Of a stretch of 64,000 bases of DNA, positions 11,911 to 25,512 are shown one piece after another (the stretch's first letter is position 1; each line of letters opens with the position of its first letter). The translations under genes and the position numbers were made by a program. Source of the stretch: Pithys albifrons albifrons (Eukaryota > Chordata > Aves > Passeriformes > Thamnophilidae); contig NC_092460.1 in the NCBI RefSeq assembly GCF_047495875.1, forward strand, positions 13,258,520 to 13,322,519, given 5' to 3'. The notes under the pieces were generated by a model, which searched no databases, was not told the origin of the DNA, and saw only the letters and a list, made by a program, of their open reading frames with translations.

Positions 11911-13608
11911 TGGAAGCTCATGGGACTCAAAAGCCACTTCCTTGCTTAGCCAGGTAAGCATCAAACCCCTGTGCTTAATGGTGCTTAATGACCCACCCTG
12001 AGATGCCAATCCTTCTGTGGGCCATTGCAATCCTGGAATTTAAGGCAATGAAGGAAAGAACAGGTGGGAAAATAAGACAGTGGCTCGGGAGACAAGAACG
12101 TTCTTGCAGCTGGGAGTCAGAGGAAGCACAATGGCACACCCACACCCCTCGGGGGGAGTGACACGAGTCCTTTGTGAAGTGAGGATCCTGAATATTTGAA
12201 GAAAAGTAAGAGAGAAAACACTTCAGGAGGAAAAGCTGATGCCTAAACCCTCACAGCAAGTGTTGGGTGGTGGAAGGAAGGCCAGCACTTCCCTCACTTT
12301 CTTCTACCAAGATTGCAACATCTTTCTTTAGTTTCAGTGATCAAAAGGAAAAATATGAAACTAATGTAACAACTTGTTACACTGGGAAACAAATGGGGCA
12401 GATTAGTCAGATACACATATCTGTATTTATTTCAAAAATGCCACAACCTACTGCAATAATGTAGCACTGTGCTGAGGAGGGGCAGCACCATTCCTCTTGC
12501 AGCCTTCCAAGAGGAGGGAATTTTGCCAAGTGCAGTCAAAAAAAGTGTATGAAAACATTATATTCAGTATTTATACTTATTTATAGCATTAAATATTTCC
12601 TCTTGGCTTTCTGATTTGAAAACAACAAATGCAACACTTTTGCTTCTTATCTACCCCCGATAGCACCAGAGCAGCTAAAGAAAGAGGACAGAATCCCCCT
12701 AGATATAAAGCCAGCAATAAAACAGCTACTCAGTGAGGTGCTGCAGATTGCTAAGTGATGGCCTTGCACAAAGCTGAGCAGCTCCACTTGGATGTTGTAA
12801 TCACCAGTAATAAGTTGGGTATTTCATGCAAAATACTTGCCATCCCATTCCCCACTCAGAATTACCAACCTCCCAAATAGCCTTCCTAAGCCAATCTGAA
12901 TGAGGCAGAAATAACAAGTTCATTTCTTTCCAATTAATTCCACATGGCTCACAGGGAAAAAAGAAAAATTTTATTTGCTTCTGAAACAGAGACTGTTCCA
13001 GATTTCTAGTACTTGAAAAAGGCTCTGTACAAGTAATAATACCTGCCCAAATGTCTCTTCCTTTAAAATTAGCACCTAAAATTAAAAAAAGCAGCTTCCA
13101 TATCCTGCAGGATTTCCTTGTCTGCTCAAGGGGTTTGCTGTAAAGGAGGTAAAGGAACCTAATACTGGAGCAAATGAAAAAATAACCCTGCTGACCTTAT
13201 TCCATGAGGCAAAGCTCAAAAAGGGATAAATCCAAACCCTGAGAGCAGCAGGACATGGCCAAGAGCCGTGCAGACCTCCATGTGAAGGGAGCAGAAGGGA
13301 AGATCTCCAACCTCTCAGGCCAAGTGTGTCTCAGGCAGGCACAAGTTTGTCTCGCCAGTCACACACAGGTTGTGATTTTCCCTTTTCACTTGCAGCTTCC
13401 TGGGAAACAGCAGCTGCTTGGCCACTCTCTGGGCACTGGGATTGTGTGAGTCTTGACTGTGAGTTGCTAGACCTACATTTCCCTGGAAAGGACATATAAC
13501 TGGGAAGAAGATATAGAAAGGTCATGAGTGAAGTCTTCTCTGGTGAAGGTACACAGGCACAAAGCAGCTGTTTGGGTAGCAGAGAAAATTGGAATGAAGC
13601 CACCTCTA
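11911..13608. other. Unique non-coding DNA
   Basis: No repeat family or exon is recognised. A T-rich, A-rich patch near 12950-13090 is the only low-complexity feature. Confidence 0.55.
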
Positions 13609-13775
13609 GGAAACTGCAATTCCTCCCTGGGAGGGTGGACACCCTGGCACAGGCGCCCAGAGAAGCTGTGGGGGCTCCAACCCTGGGAGTGTCCAAGGCC
13701 AGGTTGGACAGGGCTTGGAGCATCCTGGGCTGGTGGGAGGTGTCCTTGCCCATTCTGGGATTCTGTGTTTCTATA
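13609..13775 (+). mobile_element. CR1 LINE 3' fragment with internal deletion
   Basis: It matches other older CR1 copies from the TTCCTCCCTGGGAGGGTGG block to GGTGTCCTTGCCCAT, then jumps directly to a terminus-like TCTGGGATTCTGTGTTTCT. About 50 bp of the 3' UTR usually lying between these points is missing. The deletion may have occurred after insertion; a rearranged source is also possible. Confidence 0.82.
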
Positions 13776-16700
13776 AACTCCCCTCCTGAGCAGGAACGTC
13801 TCAGTGTCAAAAGTTGCCCTAGAAACCAAAATCCTGTTCACTAGTAACCACCTCTCCATCATCATTTCTTGTCCCTAAATCCACACTGGCATCAAAGCTT
13901 TGACCCAGAAAAGATGGATTTCATGTAAGAGTGAAAGCTGGGATGGAAATAGCCCTTTGGAAGTGATGGATATGAATTACACCCTAAAAATCCTCCTGCA
14001 AAATGACAGCTATAGCTGCAGTAAGAGGCACTGGCTGGATTGTGTGAATGCTGCCAAAGTGTGGAGAACTCAAAAGGACAGGACAAATACCCAAAGGGAA
14101 GATCAGACAATCCCACGTCACTCCCTAATTTTCAACAAAATGAGAATTTCTGAAGTACATATTATGAATTACTAATTTCTTAGAGATTATAGAAATGCTC
14201 AAAGAAACAGGTCTAGTAAAAACCACTTTGCTCTTCAGGCCATGAAAACAACCAAACATTGGAGTGCCCACAACCAGCCAAGGGCTCAGCTTTGCTGGCA
14301 CAGCTGTGGGGAGGCATCTCAGATCCCAGAGCTCAGTCCTGCTCTGCCAAACACAGCACCAAGAGCCTCGTGCTGCCAGCTCTGGGTCTGGCTCTGTCCT
14401 AACCCTCACACTCACTGCACTAGCACCTTAAAATATTTGGATTATAATTCAGAAGGCTGTCTTAAAGTCACTGTTAAAGCAACTGAATGACAGAATTATA
14501 TTTTAATACACTCCCAATTTTTCATTATTAAGGTCCTAGAGCACGATTTCAAACCACACTACAAATGAAAGTGTAGCTTATTTATAAACAGAACAGAATG
14601 GACAAAACATTCCCATCTAAATGCACAGTGACAGGAATAATCTTTATGGTAAAAAAGCAAAGCTTAGTTTGCTTAACAGAAAATTCAACAATTCACCAAA
14701 CACCTGAAAAAGTAAAAATGTGTTGGAAATGACTTTTAGGGGGGGAAAAATGATCTTAATTGAAAAATAATGGCTTGTCTGAATTTTATTTTCTTCGCAT
14801 CTTTTAACAGAAAATTTAGGCAGCTCTGCAATCCTATTAAATCTAAATATAATTGCAATACATCATTGTAATTCTCACAGGAGAGATGACATAGCAGCAG
14901 CAAGCAGGATAATGGGGAACACAGAGGAGGAAGAACAGAGCTCTCCCCTGCACAGCATTTTTCATGCACACTGTACATCAACACAAGCAAACCCCACAGT
15001 CACCTTGTTGAATAATGAATAACGCAATGAGAGGAAAATGAAGGAGCAGCAGCAAGGGGGGAAAGATTCCAGCTGACATTTGGAAGGAGAGGAAGGCACC
15101 GAGAGGGGCACAGGGATGGCTCCAGATGGCAGGAGCTATTTTGGCCAGACTACCTGGCTGGGCTGGGAGTGCAGTTAAGGAAGCAGAGGGGGCAGGAGGG
15201 AGGAGAGGAACAAAGGGAAAAAACAAATGGCAGGTTGAGCCTGCAGGCTCCCAGTTCTGAACCCTGTGAGTAAGACAAAGTTACAAAATAAAATAGTAAC
15301 TCCCCATGATCACTTAGGAAAAGGAAATCAATCACCACTCAGGATTACAGACACAGAAATTCCTTTTGGCCATGGTATGGATTCATTATCTCTCCCATGC
15401 CTGGCTTTCTATAAACATAATTAAATTGACTATTTCTTATGAGTAAATCTTACATGTGCTTTAGGCCACATAAAGCATCTTGCCATCTAATTGTATTTTT
15501 CATCTGTACTTTCCCCCATCAACCTCCCTTACAGTACTGGGAAGAAAAGAAAAGCCCTTGTATATATATTAATCTTTTTTTGTTTGTTTGCCTTCAGGTC
15601 CAATGCATATTCTGGCTGTCAAAAGTGATTTCCCTGCTCACTGAGCAAATATTCACAACAAAGACTTTCTTTTTTATTTAGTACTATGAGACAATGATTT
15701 TACAGACACAGGTAATAGAAATGCAGGCAGGTCAGAGTGCATCAAGGATTTATCTCTGGGCAGCACATCTAGTTTCATTAAATATAAAAATGAAGTTTAT
15801 GTAAGGAGAACTCAGGGTTGCTGCGAGTTGGTTTTGGGACATGGGTGACAAAGGTGCAACTAAATGATAAAAAAAACATAACAAAGGGCATTAAGAACCT
15901 CACATGACCCTAAGCCTGTATCTTATGTGAACATCCCACTTCCAGAAGAGGACTGTTTAAGCAGTATATCAAAATGTATTTTAAAGACCTGAAATTGGAT
16001 GGTCTTATGTCTGATGCTGCTAAAACCAAATCTTTTGCACTCCAAAGGGTTGGGTGTAATATGAGAAACAAAACACAAAGGAAGAAACTGTAAAACAAGA
16101 GTAGAGTGATGTAAAGTAGGTTTGTAAGGACAGTCCCCACCTGGCAGCAGCGTGTGAGCTGAACACCATCACCCAAAGCAATCCAGGGTGAGTCTCACAG
16201 GCAGACTCAGGGTCCTGTCTCCAGAGCAGCCAATTCAGTTTCAGCACAACTCAAGGGCTGTATTTATGGAATGGAAATGATCCCAGGGGACTCACCAACA
16301 GCCTGCACCTTCACTGTGCCTTCTGGAACCCAAACACACCATGGCACCGACATCCACAGCAGAAAGGGTAAAGCCTTGGGGAGCCCCTGCCAGAAGAGCT
16401 GAGGCACTGCTGAAAGGTCTCCTGGTGAGCAGGCTGATGGTGGGAACAGCATTGCCAGGGCTGACAGACCCAGGGCATCAGAGCTGTAAATTATCTCAGC
16501 AGCCAACAGGGACTGCCTTACTGTAGCTGAAATGGAGCCACAGCTAAAGGGTGTTCTTTTAACCACACCCAAAGAAAGAGCAGGCACGTTTTGAGTCAGG
16601 AATTTAAACAGCAGAAACTTCCAGTAGGCTTAGGCACTTAATTGCTGGACACCTGAATCTATTTAGGCCCCAATCAGCACTAATTACAACTCCAAACACT

Positions 16701-18876
16701 CAGATTTCTTATTCTGACCACCAGGTATCTGCCACTGGAGCTGAACCACATCACTGTCCTCATCACAGGGCAGCATCTCCACTGCACAACCCCCTAAGCC
16801 CTGATCTATTTTCCAAGTGCTAAATGTCCAGGAGAGTTCATGGAGAGAGGTCCTTGTGAAATGTCCAAAGCTCCTCCGAAATCACCACAAGGTCTTAGCA
16901 GTTGCTATAAGTGAGCTGCTAAATAGAATTAAAACTGGGGCAAGATCATGTGCCATGAAGTATTACATTCCCTAAAAAGGTGGAATAGAAAACTCAGAAA
17001 TATTTCAGACAACCCTTTACATGGTCATTAAATGCCATGACCAAACAATAAACTGGAATATGGAAAGCAAAGCCTGCAGACAGTTTGGGAAAGTGAACAT
17101 GGAACAACATGAAAGACAAACAGCTTGGGAAGGAAGAGGCACATCCCACATGGGAACACAGCAGCCACCTCACAAACTCCAGGGCATCACTGGAAAGTGG
17201 CTGGGATGGCACAAGATACCAACAAACAGGAAACTGAACACTTGTTTAATAGACAGGTCACTACTAAAATAATGGTGTGAACAGAGAGCAAGAAAAGCAC
17301 ACTCCAAACATGGACAATACTTAGCTATTGAATATATGAATATATTTATATGTGAATATAAAATAATTAATGTTCAATTAATTAAGAATCCTGAGTCCAT
17401 AAATAAAAACCTGTTATTATTATTAAGCCATGTATTGGTGTTAATCAGCTTTAAACAAAAAAAGAAATCAAATCAGGTTTGTTAAGAGTATCATTAAATA
17501 GCTGTGTTGAAGTAATTAAAAATAACAAGGCTTCATGTTTTTTCATTATTATTGAAAGGAATTAAGTGGAAGCTACAGAAGTAAGAAAATTTGTTCCCTC
17601 ACAAAAGTAATTTTAGGATTATTAAAGAAATTCAGATTTGTACAGAAAACCAACTTTTGCACCTAAAGGCCAATGTGTATTCTTAGTGCCCACAGATAAG
17701 ATAACAGGAGATCTGGAATAAGAAAAGATACATAAGAATATAAGACAAGTTCCAAGCTTTCAATGCAAAAAATTTCTAAAATTCTGATTCCCAATATTGT
17801 TGAGATTATTGTCTAATTGTTAGCAAAGCTACAGACCTGGTGTGGCTCTTGCTCCTGAGGAGACACATTGCTCTGTGTGGCTGGAAGACCAGCAACAGTT
17901 CCAATAAATTAAAGAAAGCCAAGTTCAAAGTTCAGCCAGAGAAGAAAGGCAGCACTGACAAGCCATGGAGGAGGAACCAGGAGTGTGGAATGGTTACACA
18001 GCCAAGAGAGGAGGAAGTCAAGGAACCCCCTCTGTGAGTGGCTGAGCTAATGAAGCCTGGATGCTTCTCTGCTGTCCAACAGTCTGCAAGATTCAAATGG
18101 AGCTTTCACCACAAATCAGTGACATTTGAGAAGATCTTATTCCCAAGCAGCTTTTTGGTATTCAACAGGGATCATCAGCCTTGCTCTAAGGGCTTTGTTC
18201 CCCTCAGCCTGGTCATCTGCCTTCCCTGCTGGCAGCAACTCCCTGGTTTCTGTCTCCACCTGCCAAAGAGACTAAAACTGGCCTCAGGATTCAAGAATTA
18301 TTGAAGGGGGAGTTGGGGGGGGAAGGGGTGAATGCAGAGACCCACCAAGAGCTCTGAGCCGAATGTTTCCCAGGGTAACAATGCCAGGTCTTTGCAGCTC
18401 CTCCTCAGCCATTTCAGCCTCCCAGCTTTGCATTTCCCCCTCTCACAAGGACCAGCTAAGTCAGGAGAAGGAATCTGGGTTTTGGGAATGAATCACCTCC
18501 CCAACACGTAATTCTTTCCTCTTTGGAACTCAGCAAGAAATCATGCATATGTAACAGAAACCCCAACAAACTACAGTTATCAGCAGCCCAAAAAAAAAAG
18601 GAATTAAAAGAATTTACTCCTTCCAGCAAGACAAATATTTAAAAATAAGCCATTTTCTGATTATTAACAATGAGGAAAAAGAAGGCAAATGGTCACAAGG
18701 AACTTGTCAAGCCTTCCCAGCACCTCCTCGTGGGGGAAGCTACCCTACTTTCCTGAGCAGTTTTCTTCAGACTCATCACTTTCTGCTAACAGATGGGGAG
18801 CTGAAGATAGAAAGCAGCAGAGTTTATGCCTAGCACCAAGGGGAGGGGAAAAATCATCTCAGCAGGAAAGTCTTTA

Positions 18877-18896
18877 AAATAAATAAATAAATAAAT
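18877..18896. repeat. (AAAT)5 microsatellite
   Basis: Five perfect AAAT units. This is short enough to be of limited variability. Confidence 0.9.
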
Positions 18897-19284
18897 CAGC
18901 AACTGTCCTTCTCCTCAGAAACTAGGGGAGGGAAGTGCCGAAGACAAAGGATCAGAGACTTTTCCTGGTGCTGTCAATGTTCTGAATGCCAAGTTGAGCT
19001 CTTCCAGCCTCTTCTCCATCCTTGCTCATTTTCCTAATCATCCATCAGTGCTCACATGAGAGAAGCAGTAAGAAAATAGTTCTTCAGAAACCTAAATAAG
19101 GAGTTCAATGATCAAAAAAGCTTCCTCGTAGTCTAAAAAATGAAAAATAGGCCTTTTCTGTAAGACCCAGAACATTTAGGCTAATCCTTAATCCTGAATT
19201 CCTGCCTGGATTAGTTTCTTCACCGAGTGGCCAGCATTTCACTGACTCAGAGAGGCCCTGGTGGCAGAGCAGTAAAGAATTATG

Positions 19285-19299
19285 CAGCAGCAGCAGCAG
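19285..19299. repeat. (CAG)5 microsatellite
   Basis: Five perfect CAG units in unique sequence. There is no supporting evidence that it is translated. Confidence 0.85.
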
Positions 19300-20285
19300 A
19301 GCAAATGCAGCACTGGTGGGACTGAAACAGGCTCTCTGGTGCACACAGCAGGTTGGGTTTGGCCACTGAGACACACAGTTTTCCTGAAGCTGGGATGATA
19401 CAGAGAAAACATCACTAGTCTTAAATCACTTCACTTTTTTTTCCCTTTCTACCACAAAACAAAACAAATTATGAGCGTTATGGACACATGAGAGTATTTA
19501 TCAGCAGTGGTATTAAACAAAAAACCAACACAACCTCCCCAATAAATGAGGCTGAATTAAACATCTTTAAAGTGCAATATTTGCAATACTCAAGGGGGGA
19601 AACCCCACAAACTAATTCAAGCTCACCTAGTGCTGGAAAGGATAATGTGCCAACAATTTTTTAGCACCGTTCATCATCATTTTCTAGATGACAAAGCACA
19701 GTCCATTTATATCTGGATGTGTTTGTGCATTCACGTGTGCCCTTTTTGTGTGGTTACATAAACAGGCATAAAGATTTTGGAGACAGTGTCACTAAAAGCA
19801 CTCACAGCATCTTATCTTCAGATGTAAATCCAAAGGAGGGAATTTGGGATCTGGTTTGCTCCCCAGTGGGTAACACAAGTCTTGCCCAAGCTGTCAGAAC
19901 CTCAGGGAAGAAGGAATGGTGTTTGCACAAGACTAATTTTAGATTCCACTGATCATAGAGGAGATACATGGCATCTACAAATCAAATAATTCACCTTTTG
20001 TTTGGTCATTTAAGTCTAGAAATGCCTTGAGGTCCTTAGAATTAGCAGGTGCACAGTCTCAGAATCTCCACACGGTTCTCATCTTCCCAGTGACAGCCAG
20101 ACTGGAAAGGCTGCAATGAAGAGGAATTTCATAGACATGCTCTAATGCAAATCTCAAACTTGGTTCTTCATCAATAATCTGATATTAATGATGGTTGAGC
20201 CCTCATGATATTGGATACTCAGACTTCCACCTCATGCCAATGAGGTAATACCAGAGCTGCATCAGAAGAGCTGGAAGAGCATGGA

Positions 20286-20586
20286 ACTGGAGAGACACCA
20301 TTTCCAAGGGCCTGGAGTGAAAGCACAAGGGACAACGGCTGTGAATGGACAGAGAGGAGGGTTAGATGGGATTTCTGGGGGAAATTCCTCCCTGTAAGGG
20401 TGGGCAGGCCCTGCCACAGGTGCCCAGAGAAGCTGTGGCTGCCCCAGCCCTGGAAGTGTCCAAGGCCAGGTTGGACAGGGCTTGGAGCACCCTGGGCTGG
20501 TGGGAGGTGTCTCTGCCCATGGCAGGGAGTGGAACTGGATGGTTTTTAAGGTTCCCTCCAACCCAAACCATTCTAGATTCTATGAT
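20286..20586 (+). mobile_element. CR1 LINE fragment, older subfamily
   Basis: It starts in the ORF2 block CTGGAGAGACACCATTT, passes GTAAGGGTGGGCAGGCCC and the GTCTCTGCCCATGGCAGGG block, and ends CCATTCTAGATTCTATGATT, a well-preserved CR1 terminus. ORF2 is broken. Among the older copies this one has one of the best-preserved 3' ends. Confidence 0.9.
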
Positions 20587-23500
20587 TTCCCTTTAATTCC
20601 AATTTCAGGAGCCAGCTGAGAGAACACAGGGATTAAAAAAGTAGTTCCATGCATATTCCTTCTAGTCAAAGCTTCCATTTCACTTTTCTCTAGAAGAAAA
20701 GAGGTCACCATCAAGAGAGTGGGATGGGAACCAGGGTGAGAATGTTTCTAAAGAGGTTTCTGCCTTTTACAGGGCAGGCATAGAATGGCAAGATTAGTTT
20801 TTAAACAGGAGGGTGGAGATAATAATCAAGCTCTAAGGCGGCTCAGAAGTGTCAGGGTGCAAATACACACATAAATACATGAAACCCTGAAATAATAAAA
20901 GATAAAGGTTTAGTGAGAGCATTAATGTCTCTGTATATTATTTCTGAACAAATAGTAGGTGCTTAGGAGAAAAAACAGAATACAAATATACATCCTCACA
21001 CATCCTGAAAGTATCCAGACAAAATACACTATAATGGTTTGTTTATTATTGATGTCAGAAGAACATCAACTAATTAAGTGCATCTTCCCCCTTTCAGGAA
21101 GCCAAGTGCAAACTCTGCAGACTTGAGAAATCTACACAGATTTGGATGACACATGGAAAATAGAACTTGAGCTCCTTAAATGTTGAGTGATGGTGGGAGG
21201 ATTTCTTCTCTTTTTTTCTTTTGCTCTGTAATGGGAATATAAAAGAAACTGCACTACAGCAAGAACTCTGCCACAGGCATCAAGCTCTGTTTTATCTTGG
21301 AATTTCATTAGACCATCAACTGAGACAAGCACTGACTGAACAAATCAAGGAGAGATATTTATCTACAAACAATGTAACAGATTAAATTGCCAATAATTAC
21401 AGATATAAAATGAAGCAGTCTAGTCTGCAATGTGGTTTTTTGTGAGCATCTCTTTTGTTGGGAGTTCAATTTTGTGCCATCTTTATGAACTGTTCTGCAG
21501 TATAATCATAAAGAAAATTCAAACCAGTTTATCTCCTATTCCTAAATCTTTTTGAATAGCCTTATATGTGCCTTGGTGCATAAAGTATGTGGTTAATTTG
21601 AGATTTTTCCTCCATCATTCTGAAATGAATTTTCCTTGAACATTCCCTTCCTGGCTGAAGTCTGAAAGAAAGTCCTACAAAGAGAACTTGCAAGGATAAC
21701 CTTAAATCATTAGATTGGGGGACTCTAGTTCAGAAACTACTACATGTGGCAAAGTGATGAAAATAGTAAAGAATTCTGGGCAGTAAAGAATTCAGGGACC
21801 AGCAGAGCCAGAACCCCACGCTCTGCTCAGGGAGGGCTCAGCACCTTCAGCCAAGACCTACAGCTTCTTTTCTGACTTCAGGGGAATTTTAAATTAAGTT
21901 AATTCATTAAAATGTTAAAAACAACAAATTTGAAGGTGTTCCATGCTCCATTTTTAAAGAGAAGAATGGTCATTTACACTGATTTTTCCTCTTTCAACAA
22001 TACCCTCAACTCATAACAGCTCAGACCTGTCTGGGTTACAAGACTTTGAAAGCTACTGAAGACCAAGCTCTAGTATGATTAAGTTTATAACATCATGTTA
22101 TATTAAAAAAATTAGAAAAGACTGAAGTGGTTTTATCTGACCCAAAAAGGATCCTTGATATGCAGATTTTGTTTCATTTATGATTAAATGAAAACTGAAT
22201 ACCATAAAAACTCAAGGTGGGAGTTGGAAGTTCACCTGAGTCACCAGCACAGCATAAACCAACATCAGATGAGTCCACATAAAGCTTGAGGAAATTTTAT
22301 CAAAACTAGGGAAGGAAATTTTAAATAATGAAAACAAAAAGACTCCTCTTTTAACTAGTCTGCTGTGTTACAGTGCTCATTTCATGTTATTGTTGGTAGT
22401 TGGGTTGGCATTAAATCACAGTATACAAAAGCTGCTGAAATTTCCATTAGCGTAGATGTTTAACCATCATCATCTTCATTCTTTGAAAGTGAACACAGTC
22501 TATTTAATGTCCTGTTATGCAACAGAGCAAAATATGGAATAAAACATGCCAGAAATTCTCAATTTTACTTGTACTTCACACGTTACTCAAATTTGATTCG
22601 ACGAGAAGAAAAGTAATACAAGTCATCAATTTTAAATTCTACTTTTTAAGATGTGAAAGGAAGTCAAAGTTTCCATGGAAAATGTTCTATTAACCAAGAA
22701 CAGAAAAATAATTTTAAAATAATAAATTCTGAGCAATAGAATTTTTGACTACCAGCAGGTGATGAAAGTTCTGCTGTCAAGTGACTAAAAGAAGCAGTAA
22801 ATTTGGTAACAGCCTGAAATGCATCAGATCTCACTACAATACCAAAATGCACTCAGGAACATGAAATACATGGCACAGAGGACAGCCACAATCACGTTAG
22901 AAAGATGTTTCTATTCACAGCCACGGTAACAAACCTCCTTTTTCGTGTACTTTGCACAGAGGGCAGATCTGTGGAACTGCTGCTCCTCTGCAGCTTGGCA
23001 CAGGCTATTCCCAGGAGTGGGAAAGCAGAGGGAAGGAGGGGATTAAGAAGTGATGTTTGTAGTCCTTGTAAGAAGCCTTTTTGTCTCTAATGCAAATCCT
23101 TCGTCACCGGAGCAGGAGGCAAATCCCACCACATTTCTTTTCCTAAATAAATGAAAATATTCAATACTGCAGAATATTATTCAGACTTGTTCCACCGTTG
23201 AACTTTTATGTCCCGTGATGGAGATCACAGCACAAAGCAGGACAACATCCATCAGACTGGGCTGCTTTTCCTACACTTGGAGACGTGCCTTTCTGCCAGG
23301 AAGGTGTGTACCCACTGCAGGTGGCACTGCCATGCTGAGGAGAACCCACAGCCCACTTCCACCCTGGGCTTTCTGCAGCAGCAGAACCCCTGCTTGGATC
23401 CTCTCAAAAAACAGCTTACCATGGAATATCTGATGTTCATCAGGATGGAAACAGGAATTTTTTGCCCACTTCAACCATCACTACATGGGAGAAACTCCTG

Positions 23501-24880
23501 CATTGTTCAGAGCACTCAAATGTATGTCTGCCTCCTGCCTCAAGGTTCCTGCCACCTATTAGACCTGGATTTCACTCATTTTAATTACCAGCCTCAAACC
23601 CAAACTAGAATACAACAGTTTGACCTGTTGCAGCCTAAATACAGCAAGAACTAAATGGCAGTAAATTCTTTTAGTTATATAATGATGATTACACCAGAAG
23701 ACATCACCAGCTTTCACAATTCAGAACTTTGCTTTATAGTGGTTGTAGCACATTACACTGCAAAACAAGTGTGAAAATGGTAAATATATATATTATCCAT
23801 CTATAGATATATATGGCAGGTGTTAATTTAATATCATTGCACATCCTCTCCTTCCAGGGAAAGCAGGTTATCCTGTACTAAAACTCAGGTCCACAATTCC
23901 AAAGCTGTTACAGACTAAGGAGAGTTTGGCAGTGCAGAATTTACTGATCCTAATTTTAAAAATATTATAAGGATCAGCTCCAAGAAGACAAAGGTATGAG
24001 AATGCAAAGAGGAATAGATGCAAAAAAGCCATCTAAATTGTCTTAAAATATAGCTTGAAGTTGTTACTCTATACTATATAAAAAGCTGCCAACTTGTTTC
24101 TTCTTGGTTTTTGTTTCTTCTTTTCTTTCTTGGCTTTGGATAGTCAAGAATCAAAAAGAAGAAAGGGAAAAAATTAAACAAAAAGAAAACCACAATAATT
24201 ATTTCAAAAACATCGTTTCAAAGCCAACTTAATCATATTTACCATCACACTTGCACTATTCATTTTCCATATTGAAGTGACCAGCACTTGGATCTTAATA
24301 CTACAGCAGGTCTGTGTGGGCACACAGAATATATATCCCAAATAAATTCCAAATAAATTCCAAAGAACACAGATTGGAGTATTTCTGTTGCCTAAGGAGC
24401 GAGAAGACAGGAGAGCTGTGACAATTCCATTTGAAAAACCCAACTTCTTTGTGTGAAAACCTTTTCTTTCTCTCTAAAGAAGTTAAAAACTTGTACAAAA
24501 GAGAAGTTGAACCGTGCAGCGAATGCTGTGCTCATCTCCATGTCCCCAGCCAGGGAGGAGGAAAGGGAATTGAGGGTAAAAGTGCCAAAACAACATTTCT
24601 TACACTCCCCAAAGTGGTGGCCAGCACATTTGGGCCAGTCCAGCTCCATTTCTGACTGGCAGGGACCTCAAGCTGTAACTACTCCTGGCAGCAGAGAGCT
24701 CTCTCCTTCTGTCCTCGGCTTTTGGATAACCAGTTCATTCTTCTCAAATTGCTCAGACCATAAAACTGAATTCCAGGCTCCCACCTCCTGTTTCATGCTC
24801 ATTGTTTTCTGCACAGAAGCTGCTCCAGATCAAGGCAGTGTCTTTGTCTCAGGTACCTGTGACTGAGTCACAAGGCACGA
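20587..24880. other. Unique AT-rich non-coding DNA
   Basis: No transposable element is seen. A TA-rich patch lies at about 23780-23825. A repeat-free 148-codon ATG frame at 23208-23654 on the plus strand has no family resemblance that I recognise and is given under findings. Confidence 0.55.
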
Positions 24881-25512
24881 AAAGTGTCCCAGGTGGCCAA
24901 GAAGGCCAATGGCATCCTGGCCTGGATCAAACTAGCGTGGCCAGCAGGTCCAGGGCAGTGACCCTTCCCCTGGACTCTGCCTTGGGGAGGCCACACCTTG
25001 AGGGTTGTGTTCAGTTCTGGGCCCCTCAGTTCAGGAAAGAGATTGAGGGGCTGGAGTGGGGCCAGAGAAGAGCAACGAGGCTGGAGAAGGGACTGGAGCA
25101 CAAGTGCTGTGGGGAGAGGCTGAGGGAGCTGGGGGTGTTTAGCCTGGAGAAGAGGAGGCTCAGAGGTGACCTCAGCACTGTCTGGAACTGCCTGAAGGGA
25201 AGTTCTGGCCAGGTGGGGGTTGGTCTCTTCTCCCAGGCACTCAGCAATAGGACAAGGGGGCACGATGGGCTCAAGCTCTGCCAGGGGAAATTGAAGTTGG
25301 AGATCAGAAAAGAATTCTTTGCAGAGAGAGTGCTCAGGCATTGGAATGGGCTGCCCAGAGAGGGGGTGGATTCCCCATCCCTGGAGGTTTTTCAACTGAG
25401 ACTGGCCGTGGCACTGAGTGCCATGATCTGGTAAAGGGACTGGAGTTGGACCAAGGGTTGGACTTGATGATCTCGGAGGTCTTTTCCAACCCAATCCATT
25501 CTATGATTCTAA
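24881..25512 (+). mobile_element. CR1 LINE fragment, young-type, ORF2 C-terminus readable
   Basis: One of the three longest young-type copies. From about 24885 to the TAA at 25435 the plus strand reads about 185 codons of ORF2 without a stop. Segments visible in order are [20 protein letters not shown], the [17 protein letters not shown] block, [32 protein letters not shown] and [19 protein letters not shown]. These match the C-terminal third of CR1 ORF2, downstream of the catalytic reverse transcriptase motifs, so the copy cannot mobilise itself. The 3' UTR ends CCATTCTATGATTCT. The open frame suggests a fairly recent insertion. Confidence 0.95.

Larger units (their letters stand above)
13776..20285. 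other. Long stretch of unique non-coding DNA
   Basis: I see no transposable element in about 6.5 kb. Simple features are a G-rich run at 18306-18328, (AAAT)5 at 18877-18896, (CAG)5 at 19285-19299, and AT-rich DNA around 17300-17600. Open frames are short (under 110 codons) and not recognisable. Confidence 0.55.
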
